Shown piece after piece: positions 34,258 to 45,637 of a DNA stretch of 64,000 nucleotides. The DNA lies in contig JAGYXB010002036.1 of the NCBI GenBank assembly GCA_022495005.1, forward strand, positions 248,001 to 312,000, read 5' to 3'. This stretch comes from Rhyacophila brunnea. Its lineage: Eukaryota > Arthropoda > Insecta > Trichoptera > Rhyacophilidae. Positions within the stretch are counted from its first letter, which is position 1; the number at the start of each line of letters is the position of its first letter. The notes beneath the pieces were generated by a model that worked only from the letters and a program-made list of their open reading frames with translations, did not search any database and had not been told where the DNA came from. The translations under genes and the position numbers were made by a program.

Positions 34258-34719
34258 GACAAAACAGAACAGTGACAAAATAGAAGATGACAAAACAGAA
34301 CATGATAAAACAGAACATGACAAAACAAAATGACAAAACAGGACATGACAAAACAGAACAACGATAAATATAACTATAACCTTTCAGGAAAAATATAAAT
34401 TTAATATTGAAATTGTCCTATCTCTATTATGTTGATAGATTTTTAATAGCACAGATTTTCAATACGCCATAATAAATCAAATTATATACAGTGTTGCCAT
34501 ACAGTTTATTATAGTGTTGCCGGCAAGCTTAGGATATCTCATCTTAATCAATATAATATGTTCAACATGATTTGGTGACTAGGTACAACGAAATAATGAC
34601 CTAACCTAACCTAACCTAAATAGATTCCACAAAAATTAATGTTTCATTTTTCCCCTGGCTGTTCTATTCTGTATGGTTATATTTATCGTTGTTCTGTTTT
34701 GTCACTGTTCTGTTTTGTC
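34258..34719. repeat. Inverted-repeat minisatellite element
   Basis: The left end is a run of degenerate 15-bp units ATGACAAAACAGAAC (34258-34370). The right end (34685-34719) is the same motif inverted. The outer arms GACAAAACAGAACAGTGACA pair end to end, and AACAACGATAAATATAAC (from 34357) pairs with its complement near 34675-34693. The interior holds four CCTAA units at about 34599-34618. The minus-strand frame here (a Phe/Cys-rich peptide) is an artefact of the repeat. Confidence 0.7.
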
Positions 34720-34961
34720 CTCACAACTTTTTATCTGCCTAGTCTGGCAATTCCTGGAAGGCAGGGTATATCATTCTGCTGGTATATCATTCTGCTGCTG
34801 CATATTACAACTAATTAAACTTATACGTACCTACCTAGGTACATAAATCTACAAAATGCAACCCTATATTATTAAACTAAATTGGACCTAGCTCTAGCTA
34901 ATTATAAGACTGTCAGAAGTTGGTTGCGACATAATCCTCGAAAAAGGCTTAATTTAGTGGA

Positions 34962-35660
34962 TGTCACAGTGTACCCCCAAGATTCAGTGGAGAGGTAGAT
35001 TATCAAGATGCTTATATATGTTATGAACATGAATGCCTACATAAAGATTTGTAGCTGCAGAATAATAGCGATCAAATATCTATTGTTTAAGATATCAAAT
35101 TACTCTGCAGTAATATATTCCCAGCGAATCCATTTCCAGTAAACAACTGAGCTAGATCAGCAAGTCGGTTGGCGAAATTAGAGACGGTGTATTACTACAT
35201 CATATTACAGCACATTATACCATTACGGTGTATAAGCCGAATAATCATTTTTCATAGTATCATATTTTCTTACAATATAATAACAAATAATATTTCATTT
35301 CGCTACTCAATTTAAAACGCCGATTCTATAATTAGTCTAATATGATTATGTACCAAAATTGTATGTTAATGTGTTACTTTTTATTGTATAAATAACGAAG
35401 AATAATTTATCTAGATGTCACTCGAATCCAAGTACCTAGCTCGTAACTATCATGTATAATATACTATTGTACCGATACGCTACTAATAAATCTCACCCTG
35501 CTACATCGTAGACTTCATTATCATCATCCTCAATCTACACATCGAACACCACACTAGTGACCCAACAGTGCTGAACCCGACGTTCCACGCAACCGCAAAT
35601 TCAACATTTTCAAGATAATGCCGAGAGGACATGACGACACCTACAGCCCCGCCGCACTGT
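34962..35660 (+). mobile_element. LTR-retrotransposon-like 5' segment
   Basis: TGTCACAGTGTACCCCC at 34962 resembles an LTR start, and ...AACACCACA ends near 35553. AATAAATCTCACC at about 35485 could be the polyadenylation signal. Just after it, AGTGACCCAACAGTGCTGAA and CCCGACGTTCC resemble the leader of insect gypsy-type elements, followed by ATG (35618) opening MPRGHDDTYSPAALL. The gag frame stops after about 28 codons, where A+T-rich unrelated sequence begins. No second LTR was found, so this is a truncated relic at best. Confidence 0.45.
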
Positions 35661-35891
35661 TATTTAAATTTTGTAGTGTTTATATTAATGTACTTAATTA
35701 TTGAACTATTGTAAATGAACTAAGTACAGTTATAAATAAATAACTAACCTAACCTAACCAAGTTTATAAAAAATCATTAATAAAATAAATCTATCGTAAG
35801 TAGGTCTCCTAGAATTATTTTTATTACTATTTGAACTCGGACCTCACGAAAAACTAATAACATGCGAGATTGCGAGTAAGAATAAGCTTAA

Positions 35892-36443
35892 GCGATGGTG
35901 CCCACAGAACGCGTCGGGCGCCGCACTCGCGCAAAATTTCTACAAGTGGCGCATAAATCATTGAAAATACAACGTAATCAAATACGCCAGCGCCCACTGG
36001 ATATGGTGACGCATTATACGCGCGCGCCGCATGAATCATCGTTTTTTCGCGAATCACCGCTTCTCGGCGATACGAATGAAAGAAAATACAATGAGTCCAT
36101 TCATTGAACACAGCGAGCAAAAACATGCTGCGCGAGGCATCGTCGATCGACGGGCGGAAAGCAATTATTTAATTACAGAGAAGTCATTGTTTTATTTTAT
36201 TGCGGGTTCAGTTTATCGCTGGTTGAATAATGTCATCGTAAATTTTAATTACAAGCCCCGAAATAATATAATATTTTTATTGCTTTGTTATGAGAGGCGC
36301 TGTAATAATATTTATTTTGTGCTGCTTGGGCCGCTTATAACATAGGTGAAGGGTAATGCGCGGGAAGAGAGTGTGATTATGGTTATGAATAAACACTGCA
36401 TTCGCCGACTTCGCGCGCCCGACGCGTCTGTGGGCACCATCGC
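35892..36443 (+). mobile_element. PIF/Harbinger-like MITE, copy 2
   Basis: Ends GCGATGGTGCCCAC are perfect inverted repeats and continue ACAG..CGCGTCGGGCGC. Flanks are TAA on the left (35889-35891) and TAT on the right, a possibly mutated 3-bp duplication. The body is a reverse-complement relative of 7371-7872 (shared GAACACAGCGAGC-type, ATCGTCGATCGACGGGC and TATAACATAGGTGAAGGGTA strings). CpG-rich arms stand out from the A+T background. Frames on both strands (35854-36345) are not genes. Confidence 0.8.
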
Positions 36444-36808
36444 TATGAGTTATTGAGATCAAACAAAAATAGTCGAAGCATCATTAAGAACGATTAATTT
36501 GTAACGTATTATTAATATTTTTTGTTGTAAAAAAGAAATGGATATTACTAGATTGGCTATTGTTATCTTAATATAACTTTCCCATGGATGTTTTGTTAAT
36601 TATTAGTACACTGACGGTGGGACCACGAGGCCAATGCGTGATTAGAAAATTACGGCGCATAGCTTGCCAAGTTTCGATGCCCCTTTAATTATTTAAAACT
36701 GAGCTATCTCTCTTGTCGTAGGATTCCGCTGCTTTGTTTGTGTCAACAGTTGAATATTTGGCACCTGTACTTTTATTATTTAATTATCTATTTTACTGTC
36801 ATATCATA

Positions 36809-37242
36809 ATTGAATACGTGTATTAATTAAGGCGCTAAGTACCAAAATAATAAAAACTGACATTTTTGTAGAAAAATGTTCTACATACCAACGCCAATAA
36901 CTTCAACTATAGTCTAAGTGCCTCAAGCAAGTCAAAAAAATACAGCAAAATAATTAAACTTGTCGACGTTGTAAGTCCGTTGGCGTGTTTTATTTATAAT
37001 GGTGTAAGTAGCACTGCAGTGGTCAACGGCATTCAATATAAAATAGCTGACGATGGTGTGTTGACACTTGCGAGTTCTTAATACCTAAAATTATAGAAGC
37101 TGCCGTGATTTCTTCACACTGTAAAACTACATTTTTCAAAAGGTCTGTTTCATGAAATTTTACTGCAATGACTCGGTATTTTGTAACTACAGGCAATACT
37201 ACTTTTTGGTACTTAGAGCCTTATTTAATACACGTATTCAAT
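36809..37242 (+). mobile_element. MITE family M1, copy 2
   Basis: A 434-bp element nearly identical to 14660-15098. Here the inverted ends run uninterrupted from ATTGAATACGTGTATTAATT on the left to its counterpart on the right. No coding frame. Confidence 0.85.
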
Positions 37243-37505
37243 AATGAGGTATGTATTAAAATACAAATATGCATGAAAAAATAATGAACTTTGAATACAA
37301 TCTTATGCAAGTGCCTCGTAAACATCAAAAATATTGAAACATATCGTCACCTCAATACTACAACTAGATAACTTGATTTTCACTATTTTTGAGATAGCTA
37401 TTACATACGATTCTACGTTAATTCCTTCTCCACAAAATGATAAAACTAGGTAAGTCAGAAGTAAATGGAAACTGTATTAATTTTGTGTTTGAAAATATTC
37501 TTCTT

Positions 37506-37624
37506 ATTATTGTGACATCCCCTAGCGGAGGTCGGCCACCATCAAGTCGATCTTATCTTTATCGTCTGCTACCCGGAACAGTTCAATGGAGCTGCACTCG
37601 TACCAATCACGGATGTTCTTAAGT
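37506..37624 (-). pseudogene. LINE 3' scrap
   Basis: The minus strand reads LKNIRDWYECSSIELFRVAD then KIDLMVADLR and stop. It matches the end of the LINE fragment at 57527-58090 (LKNLREWYECSSTELFRVAG). Heavily 5'-truncated. Confidence 0.75.
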
Positions 37625-38344
37625 CACGAAATTATTAGATATTAGATAATAGAAAAATATTAGATAACTTTAAAACAATAAATGCAATAAGTAAATAAAT
37701 AAAATAATACGAGTATATCAACAATATTTTTTTACACAGTTGAACATTATTTAATTGTTCCCAGTTATATGAGCACAATTTTCCATTTTTATTTTAAATA
37801 ATAATTTATTATAGCCAAGATTTATGTTAATCAAGTAAAGTTAAATTTCATTTTCCCAACAATGAATATGATAAATATGACGATATGATATAAAAGTGAA
37901 ATTTTTGACATCGAATAAACATTGAAAATGAATTCAACATTCAATTCAAATGTAAATTTATTTATTTACATAATTATAGTGAACTTGTATTAACTATAGT
38001 GTACAAAATAACAAATTCAATTCGTTCATTACATGAGAATATTAAAAACAAAAGCCTTTAGATTCACATAAAATTGATGCATTCACATTTTATGATATTA
38101 CGTAAAACATTCGTTGCCGTTCATTGATCGGCGCATTATTGGTATTATAATTATAGTATGCAGCCAATGAGGTATTGATTGATTGGTATGGAGTGGTTTT
38201 CAGCCAATGAGATTTTATATCGAGTTTGAAGTTGGGCAATGTACAATCTTTGTTTGTAAGAACGTCTCTATGGGCGCATCGAAAAAATCGTTACATCATT
38301 AATTAAAACAGTATTAAATAAATAAACAAATAAAAGTAATTTTA
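37625..38344. other. No gene seen
   Basis: A+T-rich. AGCCAATGAG occurs twice (38162 and 38199), but there is no supporting promoter context. Confidence 0.5.
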
Positions 38345-38870
38345 GTAAAAGAGTAAATACAAAAACTACATGAAAGTCCACCTAAACTATATAACTACTA
38401 AATATCCGATGCGATTTAGTTGAAAACACTTATTTCCCACCACTTATTTCCACCAATATCAGGTTAGTTATGTAACTTGGAAGAACATACAACTGATGTT
38501 CCCGATTTCTAAAATAGTTATCAGAGAAACACAGGTCAATACTACCAATAATGGTAGAGCTCGCATTCGGAAAAAAAGTCGGAAGAAGTACGTAGCCGAA
38601 TATAGATCTTTTCTGACTTTCAGACTACAGTATGTCAGCATACCTAAGTTAAAATCATGAAAGCCACGGATAGTATCCATACAGCCTCATGTAAAGGACT
38701 CTAAAAAATTTCTTCTGAACCCAAACAATAGACCTACTCTGAAGTCTACTTCGAACTAGGGAATTATAAAGAATTTTAAATACCGTAATATCCGAGAAGA
38801 CCCGCCTGAAGCGCCTTTTTACAAATGGTAACCATACGTCCACTATAATATAATATGTAGGGTCTCTTAA
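38345..38870 (-). pseudogene. LINE ORF2 C-terminal fragment, broken
   Basis: Minus-strand pieces: SDITVFKILYNSLVRSRLQS, VQKKFFRVLYMRLYGYYPWL, then in another frame LGMLTYCSLKVRKDLYSATY. Same family as 28040-28470 (YGYYPW, LGMLTYCSLSARRYQY). More decayed, with at least one frameshift near 38670 and further breaks downstream. A plausible 3' region with AATAAATAAACAAATAAA-type complement lies at 38310-38345. Confidence 0.75.
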
Positions 38871-38914
38871 ACGTATATTATATAAATTATAATTGATTTA
38901 AGTTTATATTATTG

Positions 38915-39000
38915 CAATTGAGTCATGTTTTGCGACCCGATTTTCGCCTTTTGACATCTTCGGGCACTATGCGCACTATCAATATCAAATACACACAGAA
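38915..39000 (-). repeat. HHL repeat, mutated core
   Basis: The minus strand gives CCCGAAGATGTC, AAAAGGCGAAAATCGGGTCG and CAAAACATGACTC. The first core box is CCGAAGA instead of CTGAAGA and stem III is weakened, so it would be inactive. Confidence 0.65.
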
Positions 39001-39230
39001 CAGTGCATTCTTGTTTATATAACAAATTAAAACAGTAAAATATCATAAAACAAAAGTGTAAAATGTAGTGTAGGAAAATTAATGTTTTTGGGGTAGATAC
39101 CCACTATTTATATATTCAGCAAGCCTTTTAAAATACAATTACCTATAAGCAATGGAACTAGGCTAAGTGTTGAAAACTAAATAAAACTAGGTAATGAGAT
39201 ATGTCAAATAAAGACAAATAAATAATATTC

Positions 39231-39450
39231 GATGGCCGACCAACCGGGTCCCGGGTTCTAATTCTGGGTCTGGAAAATTCACAATATGACGTTGTTTTTT
39301 GGTGTGTGTTTGGGCCAGAGTATAGAACTAATAGTTTGGACAAGTGGCTAACATGTATTTCTCTTAAAAATATACTTTTTTCAATATAACCTCCGGTCAG
39401 TGGAGGCCCATATTTGATATTCTTAGGATTGGACATGGTAAAAGAAAAAT
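39231..39450 (+). mobile_element. tRNA-derived SINE, copy C
   Basis: Diverged copy with box B GGGTTCTAATTCTGGGTCTGG, a GTGGCTAACATGTATTTCTC body, GTGGAGGCCCATATTTGATA and the end TTAGGATTGGACATGG. The tRNA-like head is shortened (ATGGCCGACC joins directly to box-B sequence). Confidence 0.75.
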
Positions 39451-40633
39451 GTTCATAATATATTTAGAAGTGAGATGGTGTAGGAACAGACAGGGTAGGT
39501 AGGTTTGACTCCCAAATGAATAACTCAGAATTTGGTGCGTGAATGAAATGAACCCTGGTTCTATTATCTCCTTCCAAATAAATATCAATTTAATTATTAC
39601 AGGTACGTTTACAGATAATAATTTAGATGTGTGAAATCACGAGTATGCGTTCTGATGGATTTACGAAATCGATCGGGCGAAGCTGAACGATAACCTTACG
39701 GTTAAATCTTTGATGACTGACTGACTATTTTGTTTTCTTCTACTGAGTGTTTTATACAGATTCGATACAATAGAAAATCATGCTATCACTACTTGGATAT
39801 TTTGATTATCATGCTTATTAGGTTTATTGTGTAATGCATGGCTCATTTGTAAATTATAAATAATTGATTTTAATTTGAACAATTATGCAGTTTTTAATAA
39901 CTAAACAAGATTGATTTTATACAAATAACTTTTGTGCATATCATAGCAAACTTAAATAGCATTATTTATGAATTTGCAATATTATTGATTAATTGAATTA
40001 TTGAATTATTTTTGCTAAATTAGCTTTCTGTCGAAATTTTGATTGACTCGCGTAAATCGCTTGTTTTGCAATTTTAACAATATTATGTTGCAAGATACAT
40101 TGTAGTTATAAATCGATGGTTTCCTGCCAAGTCATGCGGATGGTAGGGTATTCACTCTACATATATAAAGCGTAGCTGGTAAACGAATGTATCAAATCAA
40201 TTGTTATAACTATTTAAATTCAAGTACCAGCTCAGTCGATAGTTTTAATTAACAATGAATTCAATGTATGTTACGTGTGTTGGTAAAAGAATTTTCATTG
40301 AAAAAGTGCTACAACCATAGATGATTTATGAAACAGAGGTTACAAATAATACCATGTTATCTTTAAATATTTTTTTACATATACATAATGGGGAAAGATG
40401 GGGTATCATTATAACGTGGTATAACGCAACATAATATAATACAGTAGAACCATTTCACCCTAAATATGTGATTTCCTCTCTTGTGCAAGCATTAGGCATG
40501 GCGAAATTAATGATTATTGTTTCGGTTACTATTGGTGACTGTTCTTAAGCATATTGCATTGCTTTTTCTTAGTCATTGTCTCTCCAACTATGTCTTGTTT
40601 TAGCACAAAACTATCGAGCCTCACGATAAAGTT
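39451..40633. other. No gene seen
   Basis: A+T-rich; no repeats recognised apart from short homopolymers. Confidence 0.5.
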
Positions 40634-41120
40634 GTATTTTACAACGTTTTTATTGGCTCATATTCTTATTTGTCCAGTGGTTGTTTATCCGGTATAAATC
40701 TTGCAATCGATTTTTAACTAACTTCCCGACGAGCTAGACATTTGAAACTTTTAGAATATATCAGAACACGATGCCAATGCATTTTTTAAATACTTTTAGC
40801 CATCTTTAAGTAGAATTGATTTCATTTTCAGTTAATTCGGTTTTGTATGAAAAGTTATTTCGGAAAAAAGCCGTAAAAAGTAAAACTATTATTGGTTGCT
40901 AAGTGGGTCCTAGCAACCAAATTATTAATATTAATATATACGTGCGTTACTATGGAAATCAATATGAAGTGTCACAATTACATTTCAGTATATTTATTCA
41001 GTATTTCTATCAAGTACATTTTTTTTCATCGTTTAAGCTAGTCAAGTCAAGTTTATATGATTCAACAGAAAATTTAAAAACGTTGTATATAAAAAGTTCT
41101 TTGTATCTTGTAATTATTTA
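40634..41120 (+). repeat. Hairpin repeat H1, copy b
   Basis: The left end is TTTTACAACGTTTTTA and the right end is TAAAAACGTTGTA followed by a conserved AAAAAGTTCTTTGTATCTTG. It contains the hairpin GGTTGCTA...TAGCAACC at 40893-40918. Belongs to the subfamily of copies c and f. The frame at 40903-41181 runs across the right half and is not a gene. Confidence 0.8.
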
Positions 41121-41404
41121 TAGCATACCCACTTTCAGTATAATGTATTTCCTACAAAGTTTACGGATCGCCCAGACTTGACTAACCTAGCCTCCAAACG
41201 TAAATTCATAATTTTAGACCTATTTAAGGCATTTTTGTCCCATTAACAAATTGAGTAGGTAATACAAGTATAATATTCACAATAGTAAATACGGGATAAA
41301 AGTAATTTTTAAAAACTACACAAATATTATTATTCTATGCCCGCTCTACAAGGAAATAAATGAAATTACGTAGACAACCCAAGTGAGTGTAATAGAATGT
41401 TATT
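41121..41404. other. Spacer between inverted H1 copies
   Basis: A+T-rich spacer separating copies b and c, which face each other. Nothing recognised. Confidence 0.5.
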
Positions 41405-41869
41405 AAATAATTACAAGATAAAAAGAACTTTTTATATAAGTACAACGTTTTTAAATTTTCTGTTGAATCATATAAACTTGACTTGACTAGCTTAAACGAT
41501 CAAAAAAATTTCTACTTGATAGAAATACTGAATAATGAAATGTCATTTCATATTGATTTCCATAGTAACGTACGTATATATTATTTAATAATTTAGTTGC
41601 TAGGACCCCGTAACAACCAATAATGGCATCGAAATAACTTTTCATACAAAACAGAATTAACTAAAAATGAATTCAATTCTACTTAAAGATGGCTAAAAGT
41701 ATTATAAAAAAATGCATTGGCGTCGTGTTCTGATATATTCTAAAAGTTTCAAATGTCTAGCTAGTCGAGAAGTTAGTTAAAAATCGATTGCAAGATTTAT
41801 ACTGGACAAACAACCAACGGACAAAATAATGAGAATACGACCTAAGAAAAACGTTGTAATAATAAAATA
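41405..41869 (-). repeat. Hairpin repeat H1, copy c
   Basis: Reverse orientation to copy b. It shares TTACAAGATAAAAAGAACTT, the ACAACGTTTTTA end, CTAGCTTAAACGATCAAAAA and AAAATCGATTGCAAGA. With copy b it forms a large imperfect palindrome of roughly 1.2 kb. Confidence 0.8.
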
Positions 41870-42264
41870 GCAGACGCAGGTGAGTATTCATTTTATTTCA
41901 TACAAGAACATTAATAGTTTATTCACATCATTCAGTTTATAGAAACAGAAGACTGGTCTGCGATTAATATCCCACGAAGCGGATATTATGGCAATATCTG
42001 ATAATATCTAAATGAAGCTCATAACAAATTCCGTGACATTTATTCGTACCGGACGGAAGTAATGTGTCGCGTGAGACCGTATCACGCTGCCTCAGCATGA
42101 AAAATCTATTTTCCTCGCCAAACTATCTTCACTTATCAGCTGCTGTCTAGATAACAATGGCTGCATGAAATATAAAATAATAGCAAACACAACTAAAAAG
42201 TCAGCACTATAATAATATTATTACATAAATACATACCTTATAGTGTTTATTTTACTATTTTTCT

Positions 42265-42642
42265 CATATTTTACAACGTTTTAATAAGGTCGTATTCTTG
42301 TTTATCCGGTGGTTGTTTATCCAGTACAAATCTTGCAATCGATTTTTAACTAACTTTCCGACTAGCTAGACATTTGAAACTTTTAGAATATATCAGAACA
42401 CGATGGCAATGCATTATTTTAATACTTTTAGCCATCTTTAAGCAGAATTGAATTCATTTTCAGTTAATTCTGTTTTGTATGAAAAGTTATTTCGGAAGAA
42501 ATCCGTAAAAAGTAAAACACTATTATTATTGGTTGCTAGGGGTCTGGGGTCCTAGCAACTAAATTATTATTATATACGTGTGTTACTATGGAAATCAATA
42601 TGAAATGTCAAAATGACATTTCAGTATTCTATATTTATTCAG
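42265..42642 (+). repeat. Hairpin repeat H1, copy d, truncated
   Basis: Left end and body as in copies b and e, including the long hairpin TTGGTTGCTAGG...CCTAGCAACT (42530-42562). The copy stops at ATTTATTCAG, exactly where the MITE at 42643 begins, and does not resume beyond it. Confidence 0.8.
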
Positions 42643-42929
42643 CCTGTACACGTGCATGGATTTACTTCCACCAACTGTGTGTATTTTAAACTATCGCGAT
42701 AATAACTGTTTACACGTTATAGTGGTGATTTTCTCTCCAATCTCATTCTTCAAGCGTAAAAGCGATACACGATGATTTCATCGTATAGTACGTGAAAATT
42801 CAGAAACTTGTTTTAACCATGTAGCAATCTTGCAACTTACATGATAAAACATGTTTACACGTGAATTTTCTTATTATTACCGCGACAATACGTACTGTCA
42901 GCAGTAAATCAATGCACGTGTAAACGGGG
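42643..42929. mobile_element. 287-bp MITE with CACGTG ends
   Basis: Inverted ends CCTGTACACGTGCATGGATT and, reverse-complemented, CCCCGTTTACACGTGCATTG, both continuing into GATTTACT. Internal GTTTACACGT motifs at about 42700 and 42853 suggest subterminal sites. No TSD found. Confidence 0.7.
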
Positions 42930-43914
42930 TATAAGTCTATTACTTATAGCAGTGACATGTTTAAGAAAAAAGGCTACGGGTAACAAAAAAAAGTGCTTAG
43001 ACAGCCTTATTTACTGGACTTGAATTGTTGTTTCATATTCAGTATTCAGTTAAGTATATTAAGTTTTACTTTTTATAGGTAATATAATATATTTCACTAA
43101 AAGAAGACAAGAAACATGCACTACAATTAATAATTGATAATGGTGAACACTGCGAATTGAACTTGCACCAAATCCTTAGGATTTTTTATATCACGCTATC
43201 CAAATAACGTACGAGTATATAAAATTAATTAGGTACATCCAAAATTACCTCTAAGTAGAAATAGCTAAATTTTATAAAACTGAAACGGCTTTGCTAGATT
43301 CTTATTATCATATAATATGATGTTTGACATTTTTGGTAAACCTACAGGTGTAATTACAAACAGCATGCCGTATTTGTTTACAACGTGTATGTATGTTTTG
43401 TACGCGTAAAAAAAATCCCAAAATTAATGCAGCATATATCGCCTGAGATATGATACGTAGTTGTAATTTATATGACTGTCTATGATAAGTACCGAGTATT
43501 CACAAACATTAACTACTAGCTTATTCATTAAAATTTAATTATTGACAAATAAAACAGCAAAATAACAAAATACTACCTGTTTTATTCGTCTAACAATGGT
43601 GTGTTGTACTACATCTTTCATGGTGGCAATGAGTTTGTTTGGTGAATGATTGTTTTCAATAATTCTCCTTAACAGCTTTATTAGAGACTGGTTTTAACCT
43701 CCTCCTATAACTTCCTTCATCTCCCCTAAACGCAAACCAGTGGCCTCCGGTTATCTGCGCCGGCCGCTTTAGCATCTTCGTTGATTCTGTTCAACCCTGA
43801 GAGATACGTAGTTCTCGTTGTTTCACGAAAACTATATGATTCTACCACACAAAGGCTTCACTTTTGTAAACATTCGATTAAAATTAAAAACCATTTTAAT
43901 CTACTGTTTCATTT
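42930..43914. other. No gene seen
   Basis: A+T-rich with a balanced patch at 43680-43790. Unrecognised. Confidence 0.5.
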
Positions 43915-44374
43915 CTATTACCACGTTTTTCTTAGCTCGTGTTCTTGTTTGTCCGGTGGTTGTTTATCCAGTACAAATCTTACAATCGATTTTTAACTAA
44001 CTTCCCGACTAGCTAGACGTTTGAAACTTTTAGAATATATCAGAACACGATGCCAATGCATTTTCAGTTAATTCTGTTTTGTGTGAAAAGTTATTTCGGA
44101 AGAAATCCGTAATCCAATCCACTGTTATTGGTTGCTAAGAGGGTGGTCCTAGCAACAAAATTATTATATATACGTGCGTTACCATGAAAATCAAAATGAC
44201 ATTTCAGTATTCTATATTTGTTTGTTTGTTGCTAAATACCAAAAAAATGATTTGTTGACAATTGTCTTATTTGTCCTTAATTATTAATACATAGAATTCT
44301 CAAGATTATATGATTCAACAGAAAATTTAAAAACGTGGAATATAAATAGTTCTTGTTATCTTACAATTATTTAT
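43915..44374 (+). repeat. Hairpin repeat H1, copy e
   Basis: Subfamily of copy a. The end motif CCACGTTTTT replaces ACAACGTTTTT, and the 3' segment holds TATTTGTTTGTTTGTTGC and AATTGTCTTATTTGTCC, as in the reverse complement of copy a. The short frames at 43781-44000 are artefacts. Confidence 0.75.
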
Positions 44375-45300
44375 ATTGCGATGTCCGTAGCCACTTAGGG
44401 AGCGTGGCCCGGTTGGATCTAATTCGTCCAATCGCCTTTAGGCTGGGACTGCCTGCTTTAATACCCCTGAACTTACTCAAACATAACTTCACCAGCTAAT
44501 TAATTACATAATTTCAATAATAAAATATTTTATCCACACTCATTTACCTACACACTTCAAATCACACATTCGTTAAACCTATCAAGTCAATGCTCTGAAC
44601 ACAAATTTAAAAGAAAGTCCTACTTAGCAATTGCAGATACCTTAAAACGATAAATACAGCGTAGAAATCAGTCGCTTCTACCTACATAATATTATTATAT
44701 CGTAATGATAGTTTTTTTGACACCCGATCTATTTTTTGTATTCAGTCTGTCGTATAAATTAATTACTAACAATCATTTCACGTGCCCTTTCTTCGAATAA
44801 TCATGTCAAATAATGAGATGCAAAACCATTGTTTAATTTGACATTTTTTTGCATACAAATAATACTGAGAAATTTAAAAATAGATTACTTGATTTGGTTT
44901 TCCCCGAATTTTAATCCGCCAATAAAATACTTACAACGTTTGACCTATTGATTTGTTATTGTTTTGCTAGGAACAATTTACTAATCAGTTGGAATCATGG
45001 TAATAGTAGCTTAAATCCAGCTTTTTTAGTAATCAATTACTAAAAATTAATATTCAGCTTCTAATCCCCACCGACAGTTTAGAAAAAAAACAGTGGAAAA
45101 TATTCTATCAAGACGAATCATGATTGATTTAATATATTTTATAATTTTAAATCGCCTCAAATATTAGACTGACCAGAACTCCACACAATCCAGACGAGAG
45201 CATTAGATACTAATAAAGAAATATTCGTGTCAATATTTTCTAACATATATGCATCTAAGGTATCCTTCTGTTGAGTTTGTCCAGATAATGCGTGTCTCGC
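44375..45300. other. No gene seen
   Basis: A G+C-richer patch (44385-44465, GTAGCCACTTAGGGAGCGTG and following) then A+T-rich. Not recognised. Confidence 0.45.
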
Positions 45301-45440
45301 CGCGATACGTCATTGTGCACGGCTCAATGTGTTCACCTGTGCCTCAACCGCGCGCGGGAAGTGACACGCGGCAATTACATGTGGACGGCTCAATGAGGTC
45401 ACATGTACCTGGAATGCGCGCGAGTCAGATCGCGCCATTT
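45301..45440 (+). repeat. CpG-rich tandem duplication, 66-bp period
   Basis: CGGCTCAATG recurs at about 45320 and 45386, each time followed by a TCACCTGTGCCT/TCACATGTACCT string and a GCGCGCG core. The frame across it (45249-45485) has no known domain. CpG density is unlike the neighbours. Confidence 0.65.
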
Positions 45441-45637
45441 GGACAAGGCTTTACAGTAATAGCAACTAATGGTAGCAATTTTTAATTCAAGATAAAGCTC
45501 TTGACTGAATTGCAATCGATGCGGATTCAAGGGTCAACTTATGTAGGTTCATAATATATCTAATGAAAAAATTACATTCTTATGTATTACTGAGTTTTCA
45601 ATTTTTTTAGATAGTTTACTACTGGATAGGATACTAC

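Noticed and set aside
34145..34351. Phe/Cys-rich 68-residue 'membrane peptide'
   Set aside because: Artefact of translating the ATGACAAAACAGAAC minisatellite.
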